Shown here: positions 52,844 through 62,379 of the stretch, in pieces | How the letters are laid out: each line of letters opens with the position of its first letter | Position numbering within the stretch: the stretch's first letter is position 1 | Source: Hamiltosporidium tvaerminnensis | Taxonomy: Eukaryota; Microsporidia; Dubosqiidae | Length of the DNA stretch: 64,000 nt | Assembly: GCA_022605425.2 (NCBI GenBank) | Contig: JAKIMF020000005.1 | Span: 1,274,501 to 1,338,500 of the forward strand | Reading direction: 5' to 3' | Notes under the pieces: model-generated | Told to the model about the DNA's origin: nothing | Database searches by the model: none | The model's input: only the letters and a program-made list of their open reading frames with translations | Position numbers and translations under genes: made by a program

Positions 52844-53245
52844 ATAAGAAGTATAGATGTATAGGATAAAGGGAAAGTAAAGAATATGTTTGATAAGAAA
52901 ATATTTAGAAAGAAGAGAACTAAGAAGTGTTTATATTTAATAAAAAGAATATTTATAAAAAGAATTTATAAAGAATGAGAAATATAAGAAATGTATAAAG
53001 AATATTTATAAAAAGAATGTATAAAGAATATATAAAGAATGAGAAATATAAGAAATGTATAAAGAATGTAAAGAATGTAAAGAATATAAAGAATGTATAA
53101 AGAATGTAAAGAATATAAAGAATATAAAGAATGAGAAACGTGGTTTTAATTGATTAAAAATATTTTATCTTAGAAAATATTAAAAAAAGTTAATTTTTAA
53201 AATTATTAAGTAAAAAATAATAATATTTTATACTCTTATAAATTC
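52844..53245. repeat. Degenerate AAGAATGTATAA-type repeats
   Basis: About 400 bp rich in irregular AAAGAATGTATAAAGAATAT and GAGAAATATAAGAAATG units. Strong purine bias on the plus strand to about 53135. No gene. Confidence 0.7.
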
Positions 53246-53330
53246 CTATGGAGGAAGAAATAGAAGTGGTTGAAAGAATTATTTAGAAAAGAGAAAAATT
53301 TGTTAACCCAGAATTTTATTAAATAAATAA
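53246..53330 (+). mobile_element. LINE-R 3' tail fragment
   Basis: Contains GTTAACCCAGAATTTTATTA followed by AATAAATAAA, the exact 3' signature of LINE-R, preceded by a diverged GGAAGAAATAGAAGTGGTTG segment (compare GTTAAAGAGGTAGAAG). Only the last 85 bp survives. The 61-bp minisatellite starts directly after it. Confidence 0.65.
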
Positions 53331-53945
53331 ATCCTTATATAAATCCTAATAATTCCTTATAAATTCCTTATAAATTCTTATATAAATTCTTATATAAAGG
53401 AATGAGAAATCTAATAAATATTATTAAATCCTTATAATTCCTAATAATTCTTATATAAAGGAATGAGAAATCTAATAAATATTATTAAATCCTTATAATT
53501 CCTAATAATTCTTATATAAAGGAATGAGAAATCTAATAAATATTATTAAATCCTTATAATTCCTAATAATTCTTATATAAAGGAATGAGAAATCTAATAA
53601 ATATTATTAAATCCTTATAATTCCTAATAATTCTTATATAAAGGAATGAGAAATCTAATAAATATTATTAAATCCTTATAATTCCTAATAATTCTTATAT
53701 AAAGGAATGAGAAATCTAATAAATATTATTAAATCCTTATAATTCCTAATAATTCTTATATAAAGGAATGAGAAATCTAATAAATATTATTAAATCCTTA
53801 TAATTCCTAATAATTCTTATATAAAGGAATGAGAAATCTAATAAATATTATTAAATCCTTATAATTCCTAATAATTCTTATATAAAGGAATGAGAAATCT
53901 AATAAATATTTTATAACTCCTTATATAATTCCTAATTTAAATACT
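53331..53945. repeat. Minisatellite, 61 bp x 9
   Basis: GAATGAGAAATCTAATAAAT recurs at 53400, 53461, 53522, 53583, 53644, 53705, 53766, 53827 and 53888, exactly every 61 bp. Units are almost identical. The flanks (53331-53399 and 53910-53945) are partial units. There are no unique spacers, so this is not a CRISPR array. Confidence 0.97.
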
Positions 53946-53989
53946 AATATAAATTCCTTTATAAATTCCTATATAAAATTAGATTAAAG

Positions 53990-54290
53990 ACTCTTTATTT
54001 AAAAATATATTTTAACATAGAATTTTATAATTTAATTTAAAGAGGTAGAAGTTTATTTAATAAAAGAATGAGGAATTATATACTAAGAAATATATTTTAA
54101 CATAGAATTTTATAATTTAATTTAAAGAGGTAGAAGAAACACATAATAAAAATGGCAAAATATATTTTAACATAGAATTTTATTCAATGAAAATATAAAA
54201 AAATGAGGAATTATATACTAAGAAATAAATTTTAATAAGAATTTTTTATAATTTAATTTAAAGAGGTAGAAGAAACATTAAATTATAATT
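53990..54290 (+). repeat. Repeated LINE-R-like 3' tails
   Basis: Three to four imperfect copies of ATATATTTTAACATAGAATT and TTATAATTTAATTTAAAGAGGTAGAAG. The parts TTTAACATAGAATTTTAT and AAAGAGGTAGAAGAAAC match the LINE-R 3' end (TTTAACCCAGAATTTTAT, TAAAGAGGTAGAAGAAA). Local duplication of one tail, or repeated insertion, would both fit. Confidence 0.55.
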
Positions 54291-54399
54291 TAAAGAAAAG
54301 AAAAACATAAAACATTTTAAAAATAAAATTTAATAAGAAAATTAATTTGTAGAAATTTAAAATGTTTACAAGTAATATATCTAATGGTTTAAGAGTTAT

Positions 54400-54525
54400 T
54401 AGAGAAATAATAAAGAGAAATAATAAAGAGAAATAATAAAGAGAAATAATAAAGAGAAATACATAGAGAAATAATAAAGAGAAATACATAGAGAAATAAT
54501 AAAAGAAAAATAATAAAGAGAAATA
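54400..54525. repeat. Short tandem repeat of GAGAAATAATAAA
   Basis: About nine imperfect copies of a 13-bp unit GAGAAATAATAAA with variants (GAGAAATACATA). Confidence 0.9.
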
Positions 54526-54707
54526 TTATTCAACTTATAAGTATAAGAGATTTGTAAGTTTGTAAAGAACATTAGTGATACTATATTAATGTAATTATAC
54601 AATATAAAGAATCTACTTTAATTGAGTTTAGTAGATAGAAAAGTAAAGGATAAGGAATCTTCTTTAATTATATTGATAGAAGGATAAGTAAAGAATATAA
54701 AGATAAA

Positions 54708-55443
54708 ACTTTATTTAAAAGTATCACATCTTTTTACAATAGTGGCAAGTATTATATTTGTTTTTATGACATTAACGCAGTTCTGGGGTTAACATAAATG
54801 ACTGCTACCCCAACACTCCATCTGTAACCCCTGAGATACCTACGTTTCAAAGCTTTTCATCTACCAGGTGTGTAGAACCTAATTTAATAGGCGAGGCAGT
54901 TGCCCGGAGTTCGTTAATGTCCGTTGCATGGAGTGTGATCGAAGGCCGAAGCCCCCCCCTAAGCTCCACCAAGACTATGCAGCATTCCCACTTACTCTAC
55001 ACTTTCTGAACCCAATAAACTTCTAGATAAGATATATTTCAGAGATTTACACGGGGTCCACCTAGACAGTGCAATGTCATACCAACAGGTATAACCTACT
55101 ACTTAGCTCTCCCGGCTTTTAATGGGTTTTATTTTACATAGCACATAGGTGCTATGTCTTCTAACCTGAGTAAGCAAGGCTAGGTTTCCATGCTTTTACA
55201 TGGCAATTACTTACATGTTCAGCTGCGGTCTGCAATCTGGTTACATAAAAAATTACAAATAAATTTGTAGAAAAAGTTTCTCCATTTCTTAGACTTCGCC
55301 TCTTCATAACAACTCCCATGGAATAACCGAAGATGTAGTGTGGTTTTATTCCCACCAAAAATCCAAACAATGATCTTCACACCAGTTTCACACCCTCATT
55401 GCCAAGCAGAAAGTTTTTTATGTGGTTATCCTCCCTCTACATT
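54708..55443 (-). mobile_element. Family A retroelement, copy 5 (complete)
   Basis: About 736 bp, minus orientation, close to copies 1 and 4. TAAAGATAAA flanks it at 54698-54707 and 55444-55453. A run of seven Cs near 54954 replaces the usual CCACCCT-type stretch. It forms the right border of the repeat-rich island. Confidence 0.9.
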
Positions 55444-55559
55444 TAAAGATAAATAAAAATAATACGGAATATTTGATAGTGTATTTCTTGTACGAATACC
55501 TGAGAAATGCAGTACAAAAATGATTAATAGTAATTTGAAAGATTAATGGGAGTTAAATG

Positions 55560-56165
55560 TATGGAAAAGGGTTGAATGAAGATACTTCGAATGGTTTTGA
55601 AATGTAAGAACGAATAAAAGCAGATAAAGGACCTATTTTATTCTAAAGCTCTTTTTTAAGTCAAATCTGAAAATTTACCAAAAAAACAAAAATATATCCT
55701 TATCTTCAGACCTACTGTACTATATGCTTTAGAAATATTTTTGATGACCAAAAGAGACGAATCTATATTAGATTATTGGGACTGAAAGATACTAAGAAGA
55801 ATATATGGCACAATGGTTTAAAATAACGAGATTTGAATTGGAAAAATCAAGAAATATATTAGAGGTATCAAACTTAATTTTATTCCTTAATGAAACAAAG
55901 AAGACTTAGATGACTCAGACACTTAGAATAATTTTATTATGAAAAGCTGTTAGTAATTTTTTTAGATTTGATATCTGAAGGTATGAGAAGACAAATAGAC
56001 TACTGGACAACTGACTAGGTGATAATGAAAAGGATCTAAGAAAACTCAATGTATTTCAATGAAAGACTCAGGGTATAATAGTGAATAATAAAAGAGAATC
56101 GTAAAAGAGAATAATAAAAGAGGCCCGAGCTCTTCAAGAATTTTAGCACCACGGGGTTTATATGC
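55560..56165 (+). mobile_element. RTE-like LINE C-terminal relic
   Basis: Plus-strand frames read RPTVLYALEIF (like the RPVLTYGSETW block), KRRIYIRLLGLKDTKKNIW (like RRIYGP), QRRLRWLRHLE (like QRLRWLGHVER) and SEGMRRQID (like GKRRRGRP). The 3' end is GAGGCCCGAGCTCTTCAAG and TTTTAGCACCACGG. These are the familiar C-terminal blocks of RTE/BovB-type and related LINE polyproteins. Stops and frameshifts throughout. Confidence 0.7.
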
Positions 56166-56239
56166 TAGATTCGAATTAGAAAGTGTTTTATTTCTATGAC
56201 AGGTAAATCTTAAGTTTTTATAAAGCTTTGTATTTTCTT

Positions 56240-56440
56240 GAACCAACAAAAAAGTTGTGGTGAAATATTTTTTTTCTACTTAAAGAAATAGAATTTTTAT
56301 TTTTTAGACCACAAAAAAGTTGTGGTGAAATATTTTTTTTCTACTTAAAGAAATAGAATTTTTGTATTTTAAACCAACAAAAAAGTTGTGGTGAAATTTT
56401 TTTTTTCTACTTAAATAAAAAATTAAAGAAATAGAATTTT
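56240..56440. repeat. Tandem repeat, 65-66 bp x 3
   Basis: ACAAAAAAGTTGTGGTGAAA recurs at 56246, 56311 and 56377, with TTTTCTACTTAAAGAAATAG between. Confidence 0.9.
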
Positions 56441-58284
56441 TGTATTTTTTTTAATATTTATTTCTATAAATCAAAGTTTCTTTTAGCTTTGAACATTTAT
56501 ATAGCTTTATTTAATTTTTAGACAAAAAATATTTTAATCATTAAAATAAGCGATTTCAGCGCTTTTAAAATAAACGCTATTAATAATTTTCTAAATTAAA
56601 TAGAAAATATAAAAATTTCTGTTCTTAAAATATAAAAAAAAATGAGTTTGTAATTTTTTTGCAAATTATTTTTATCTGATATCAAGCAAAAATTATAGCA
56701 GGCTGTATTTTTATTACAGAAAATTTATAGAATAAAATAAATTACAAAAAATCAGCAAAAAAAGTGGTTTTTTGACAAAGTGAGATTGAGATAGTAGATT
56801 AATCCTTTCAATATTATTATTTTTTAGGATAAAAGAATTTTATAACACAGGAATATTTAATGATTTTCGAAAGATTCTAATAATAGATCTTACATTTAGA
56901 ATATGAATGTTTGAATTTCGAATATCAAAATAAAATACTTTTATTTAAAATATTTCAGATTTACTTTTTCTTGAATTAATTTTCAAAATTAAATTAAACA
57001 TGAAAAACTTTCGAGCTAAAATTTAATTTAGATTTATATTTTGAGCTAAAATTATAATATTTTATCTGTTTTTATTAAAACAGACTATAAAAAGCCAAAT
57101 TTTATTTCACTTTAAAATGAGATAACTAAAAAATAAATTAAACGAATCCAAGGCAATTTAAATTTTCCTTGTATTATTAATTGCAAAAAATTCTTTCAAA
57201 CACTTTTAGTTTGAAAATATCATGAGATTTATATATGGATATGATATATCTTAGAATTAAGAATGTATTATTCTATCAAATTATGTTTCTAAAATGAAGG
57301 TCTAAAAAATTTCTTAACGTTTTTCATAAAATTAAAATTATTCGTTATAATTCTAATTGTTTTTACAGTTTTATATTACATCATTCAAAGTATGTGTTAT
57401 ACCAATTAATCTTTATTATGATAAGTAATCAAGTAGATATATATTCGTGTTTGGGTATTTTGATATATTAAAAATAATTCAAAAAAATTGTTTCAAATCG
57501 CAGACAAAATTTTTTGCGCCGTAAAATTATATTTATAAATTATCTAAATAATTTTTTTCAAAAGCGGTATAGAAATAGTAAAAACAGAAATTATATTTAT
57601 AAAGATAAAAATCAAAAGGAATTTGCGTAAAATTACTTTTTTTGCTACAGTTCATAAATAATTTGGGTTTTTTAATATTATCACAGGGGTATTTTGATTG
57701 ATAGTCTGACATTCATAAGTTATAGCATGTTCAGATATCAACACAGTATTATAACAACTCCTGATTTCTAGATGTAAACATTCTTAGTAAGTCTGAATTC
57801 ATGTATTTCTCTATGTAATTCAGAAAATTCAATCTAGATCGCTTTAATCGAAGGAACAAATTATTTTCGTTGTTAAGCAAATTTTCTTAAATTTTATGAG
57901 TTATATGACATCATCAGAATAATTATTCAACAAAACTTCTTTTGTTTCTCGTTTTAGTTAGAATATGACTAATTTAAATTTTATTGGACAAGGTATATCA
58001 AGGAAAATTATAAACTTTTTATTACAGCAATCTTTATAAATTTAATATTAGATTGGATAAGTTTATATAAAATAACTCTGTTTCGTTGATTTTACATCTT
58101 TAAAGATAGCAAATAAAAAATATCAAAAAAGATTATTCATATCTCAAGTCATTTTTATTTATAAAGTTAATTTACATGTCTTTATAGATTAAAGATACAT
58201 TCATTTAAACATTTTAATTTTCTCGGAAAAAGTCGTTTTTTTTCCAATTTAAGTAAAAACCTGAAATTTAATTTTTATCAGACC
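56441..58284. other. Long AT-rich stretch with no recognisable gene
   Basis: About 1.85 kb without gene, RNA or repeat that I can identify. Confidence 0.5.
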
Positions 58285-58480
58285 AACTAAATAACTCCGG
58301 AGCGCTACAGCCCTTGAAGAGCTCGGTCTCTCTAAAGACTTTCCTCTAATTCTCTATTATGTCATAAGTTTTTCCATTGCAATACATCGAGTTTTATTAG
58401 ATTATTTTCCACCTCTTCTGGCCATCTTTTTATTGGTCTACCTCGTCTTCTTTTACCTTCGGATAGAGATCTAGGTTTAT
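58285..58480 (-). mobile_element. RTE-like LINE 3' relic
   Basis: Minus strand encodes GRRKRGRPIKRWPEEVENN-like residues (here EGKRRRGRP-type block of the LINE C-terminus) and ends GAGCTCTTCAAGGGCTGTAG then CGCTCCGGAG and TTATTTAGTTGG. Same family as 42150-43232 and 55560-56165. Confidence 0.7.
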
Positions 58481-59522
58481 CAGACTAAACTACTTTCTAA
58501 ATATTTAAAAAATAAAAATGTAATCCAATAAGAAATATATAAATTTAGAACTCTTATACCAAGAAACGCATTTGCAAACAAAGAAATTCTTTAGTAAGAC
58601 AAAATTTTATAAAAGTTTAAAACTATTTAAATATTTAAATTAATAGATTTAAGAGTAAAAAGATGATAATTGTCGCTTTAATTTCAGATTTTGCAAAGTT
58701 TAGTCTCCTAACATTTTAAATCTTTTTTAATAAATTAACAATAAAAGTATTTATTATACCAACTTTTTTTCACCAAATCGCTATTTCATAAATAATAGAT
58801 TTGTATGAAGAAGTCATTTTACTACACATCACAATATCACAAGAAAATATATTTTTACTTCTTTGAATTATCATATAAAGAAATAAATGTATTCATTGTT
58901 TTATATAGGCAAATAATTTATGTATTCATTGAAATTACAATGTGATTTTGTAATATGCTTCAATTAAGCATATAATCGAGATTATAATCTATCAAACCCT
59001 ACGTTGATTATATTCGCAGTATTTTCAGTTGTAGTTGGGTGCTCTACCATTAGGTTTATTCATATAAAATAAAATTATTCTGAGAAACGAAATTATACAT
59101 GAAATTCAAAATAAACATCTTAAGGTTTCTAGGCATGTGCGTGAACGTGATTTTTAGACAAGCAATCTAAAATACATTTAAAAAACGACAAAAATCTCCG
59201 ATAAATATTTCGGGAAAAAATACAACTGAATATTAACTATAGCACTTATAATTTTGATGATTTTAATCAAAAAATAGTAAAAATAATGAGAATAATTCAT
59301 TATTAACGATTTTACACATATTTGAAAAAAAATAGAAATTAAATTAAAAAAACTCTTTCATGATTTCATTTAATTCAATGAAATCATTTAAATATTGCTT
59401 TAATCCTATTTTGAATAAATAAGCACATATTTAGTAAAAGAAATTAAAAAATAGATTTTTTAATAAAGAAATCAAATTTTCTTATTTCAATTATTTGATT
59501 TAAGACAAAATATTTAAATATA
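58481..59522. other. AT-rich spacer, nothing firm
   Basis: About 1.04 kb without a gene. A minus-strand AATGGTAGAGCACCCAAC near 59036-59055 resembles a tRNA D-arm but no cloverleaf follows. Confidence 0.45.
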
Positions 59523-59964
59523 TTAACCGTTTGGCTGCTAAGCAATTATTGCAAGAACGCACGAAAACTGCGGGACTTATTTTCAATTGATGTTGCCATT
59601 TTTTTTTTTTTATATATATATATTGTTTCGCACAACTACAATGTAACAAGTGTTATTGATAACATAGAAAAACAAGTGGTCGTTAAAAATTAAAATTTAT
59701 AAAAAGATAACTTAATCGCTAGCAATCGAATCAACGTCCGAAATAATAGTCCGTGACATGGTTATATTTTTTAAATAATATATAAAAACGGTAAAAAGTT
59801 AGTTTAGAATACACTCGTGTTACAAAGTACTCGCGAGGTCAGACTACGTTCAATTCCACGGAGCAAAAAGACACACTGTGACTGGCAGCGCGAAAGCGCT
59901 GCGTCGCTGTTTTCGAGACAAATGAACGAAGCGCATTCGCGCCGCGTAGCAGTCAAACGGTTAA
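59523..59964. mobile_element. piggyBac-like MITE
   Basis: A 442-bp element bounded by TTAA at 59523-59526 and 59961-59964. The terminal inverted repeats are CCGTTTGGCTGCTAAG (59527-59542) and, from the other end, CCGTTTGACTGCTACG (14 of 16 match). The TTAA target and CC-start repeats are those of the piggyBac superfamily. It encodes no transposase. The right third is unusually GC-rich for this window (about 59815-59960: GGCAGCGCGAAAGCGCTGCG hairpin), and a long poly-T/TA run lies at 59600-59625. Probably mobilised in trans. Confidence 0.75.
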
Positions 59965-60444
59965 TGGTATATAGCTCGCATGTTTCGTTTTTACTAAATA
60001 AGAAGTTTATAAAAACAAGATTACTTCAAGATTAGATTAAATAACAATTTGGATTCCGTTTTATAGTGCACTAAGTAATAAAAGTCTTGAAATAAAACTC
60101 AGGGACGTCATTACTTCAGATGTAAAATAACAATTTATTCATGTAAAAAATAATGATGAACTCAATTTATGTCAAACCGGCTTTATCTTCGAATATAAAA
60201 AACGGCTAAACGATATATTTTTATAAAAATGCTTTGGCTTATGCAAAATCATATTTTATGTACATTAAACATCAGGTGCTTCTTTCATCTAATAAATTGA
60301 TACTTATTGAAATTTAAAAAAAATTTAAATTAAAAATGATTAATCATTTCCGGTAATTTTATAAATCAGGACATTTCAAAATGAAATCTTAAATTTAATT
60401 TATCACTGTAAATATATAAATACAGAAATTTTGAGCACCTCTAA
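59965..60444. other. Upstream region of the secreted-type gene, nothing recognised
   Basis: About 480 bp of AT-rich DNA between the MITE and the next start codon. Confidence 0.5.
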
Positions 60445-61347
60445 ATGAAATTCTATGTTCCTGCGTTGATGGTATTGTTTTTTCAATCATACGATGGTTT
60501 TTATGATAAATTCTTTCATTTAGGAAAAAATGATAAGATGAAGACAACAACAGATAAAGATCATAAGGACAAAGTCGTTATTTTCGAAAGTAATAATAGA
60601 GCTTTTAACAAAGAAATATTCGAAGATATTTCTAATTCTAGAATAATATTAAAAGATTATATCAAAATATATTATTTAGAAGTAGAAAGCGATATTTTTT
60701 TAGAAACGCTTTTTTCAAAAGTTGAAAATGCAATCACTGATAATAACTTGAACAACAACGGTTTTGAAATAGAGAAATATGAATTTACTATAATAAAGAC
60801 AATATTTGATGAGATTTTTAATTTATTTGAAAAAGATATAAATAGTATCGGCATAGAATATCGAGAAGAGTGTGAAGAAATAGTTTCCGAATTAAAAGAA
60901 TTCTTAACAATGAAATTCAAAGCTAAAATGGATAAAAATCCTATCTCTTCATTAGTTAAGAATAAACCAATAGGAAAAATAAGCATTGATTCTGATGAAA
61001 TAAAGTTCAAGTTATCAGTTTATTTTAAAACATTTATTTTAAATTATCTGAAAAATTTGTTTACATATTTTGGAAATTTTAAAACATTTGCTCAAGAAGT
61101 TATTCTAAAGAATCACAGCATAAGTTATTATTATAAAACCAGTGAATTTAAAAAGTTAAATTACATCTTTACATGCTTAAAATATGAAACATTAGATATT
61201 GATACGCTTAGTATAAACTTTTTATTTAATTGTAATAATATGAATAGGTTAGAAGAAATCATAAAGGTAGCATATGCCGAAATATCGAATAATTGCAATG
61301 ATTTGATGACAGAAAAAAGTCAAGTGGATTATATTCTGTTTTGTTAA
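60445..61347 (+). CDS. Hypothetical secreted-type protein, N-terminal part (ends at an in-frame TAA)
   Basis: A 300-residue product with a likely signal peptide (MKFYVPALMVLFFQSYDG, hydrophobic core residues 5-13), so it probably enters the secretory pathway. The rest is charged, helical-looking and Asn/Lys/Phe-rich, with few cysteines. I do not recognise a family. Many microsporidia have expanded families of secreted proteins of about 500 residues with no known domain, and this would fit. The TAA at 61345-61347 is followed, in the same frame and without another stop, by the next 199 codons to 61944. This part is therefore likely the first 60 percent of one gene. Confidence 0.7.
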   Translation: MKFYVPALMVLFFQSYDGFYDKFFHLGKNDKMKTTTDKDHKDKVVIFESNNRAFNKEIFEDISNSRIILKDYIKIYYLEVESDIFLETLFSKVENAITDNNLNNNGFEIEKYEFTIIKTIFDEIFNLFEKDINSIGIEYREECEEIVSELKEFLTMKFKAKMDKNPISSLVKNKPIGKISIDSDEIKFKLSVYFKTFILNYLKNLFTYFGNFKTFAQEVILKNHSISYYYKTSEFKKLNYIFTCLKYETLDIDTLSINFLFNCNNMNRLEEIIKVAYAEISNNCNDLMTEKSQVDYILFC

Positions 61348-61359
61348 ACAGATAAGATA

Positions 61360-61944
61360 ATGAATTCGAAAGTAGATTTTTCAAAAAATTTTAAAAATAT
61401 TGAAACGAAATTTCTAACACTAGATAAAAAAACATTTCCTTTGACAAAAAAGACTATAAAAATGTATAAGATGCTTGACATGGTTTTAATTTTAGATTTA
61501 GAAAGCATCTTCCTCGAATTTTTCGGAAAAACTTATAAGATTATACATTTAATCGGAAATAGAAAAATATTTCACTTCAAAAAACCGTTTCAGTCTCTAG
61601 AAAATACAGACTTAAGTAAATTTAACTGTTTCAAGCAACAAGAAAAAAAACAAATTTTTAAAATATTCAACAAAACAATATTAAAAACAATAAGAGAGGT
61701 TTATTTCAAAACAGTAAGAATTTCTATTAGCGTTTTTATTGATAAATCTGACTCCTTCTTGTCCATATATTCTAAAGATTTTTATTACAGTAATGCAGGA
61801 TCAAATTATTCAGACAGCCAGAAACAAATCGTTAGATTTTTATTATCCAACAATTTTTTCAATGGTGAATTTTTGCGCCTAACCAAAGAATATCTAAATT
61901 TTTCTAATAAATCCAATATATTCGTTTATGAGTTAGAAACATAA
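61360..61944 (+). CDS. Hypothetical protein, probable C-terminal continuation of 60445-61347
   Basis: A 194-residue frame starting at an ATG 12 nt after the preceding stop and in exactly the same reading frame (61360 minus 60445 is 915, or 305 codons). It has no signal peptide and no motif I know. Basic and hydrophobic segments (MLDMVLILDLESIFLEFFG; RIFKKTILKTIR-like region) look like a continuing helical protein. Options are a premature stop in one allele, a sequencing error, stop readthrough, or truly separate genes. The shared frame and the tight spacing favour one original 499-codon gene. Confidence 0.6.
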   Translation: MNSKVDFSKNFKNIETKFLTLDKKTFPLTKKTIKMYKMLDMVLILDLESIFLEFFGKTYKIIHLIGNRKIFHFKKPFQSLENTDLSKFNCFKQQEKKQIFKIFNKTILKTIREVYFKTVRISISVFIDKSDSFLSIYSKDFYYSNAGSNYSDSQKQIVRFLLSNNFFNGEFLRLTKEYLNFSNKSNIFVYELET

Positions 61945-62167
61945 TCAATAAATAAAATAATGTCTAAGAAATCTATTTTTATTATAAAAACTTGTTTACA
62001 TTTATAGATATACATTAAATTAGCTAATAAACACGTTATTTAAAATAACTAGTTAGTTCTTTTCAAATAGTAAAACAATTTAATGTAATTTTGGGTATTA
62101 TTTATATTTTGTAAATTTAGACGTAAAGTAAATTTATATTTTATAATTTTTTATAATTTATTCTGAA

Positions 62168-62340
62168 GGGCCGGGCACGATCTACGATTGGTGAACTCAG
62201 TATCGTTCGTTCGAAGATTTGCGCGAGGCTGACAACCAAATCATTCAAAAGAAATTGTCGTTGGATCACCTATAACTTAACGAAGCCATGATTCGTCGTC
62301 GGATTGTGTTCCAGCCATAGGAAAGAGCGAGCTATTAAAT
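62168..62340 (+). mobile_element. tRNA-derived SINE, copy 2
   Basis: The body matches copy 1 at 11785-11890 (GCGAGGCTGACAACC, ATTCAAAAGAAA, GGATTGTGTTCCAGCCATAG, GAAAGAGCGAG). The head (62168-62225) is GC-rich with a B-box-like CGTTCGAAGATT but more degraded than in copy 1. It lies next to the LINE-R relic. Confidence 0.65.
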
Positions 62341-62379
62341 AATAATAATTTTTAATAATAGATTCCAGTAAATTATTAT

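Noticed and set aside
53331-53945. CRISPR-like array
   Set aside because: Units are contiguous 61-bp tandem copies without unique spacers, in a eukaryotic setting.
59030-59080. Minus-strand tRNA-like D-arm (AATGGTAGAGCACC)
   Set aside because: No anticodon or T stem can be formed in the following bases.
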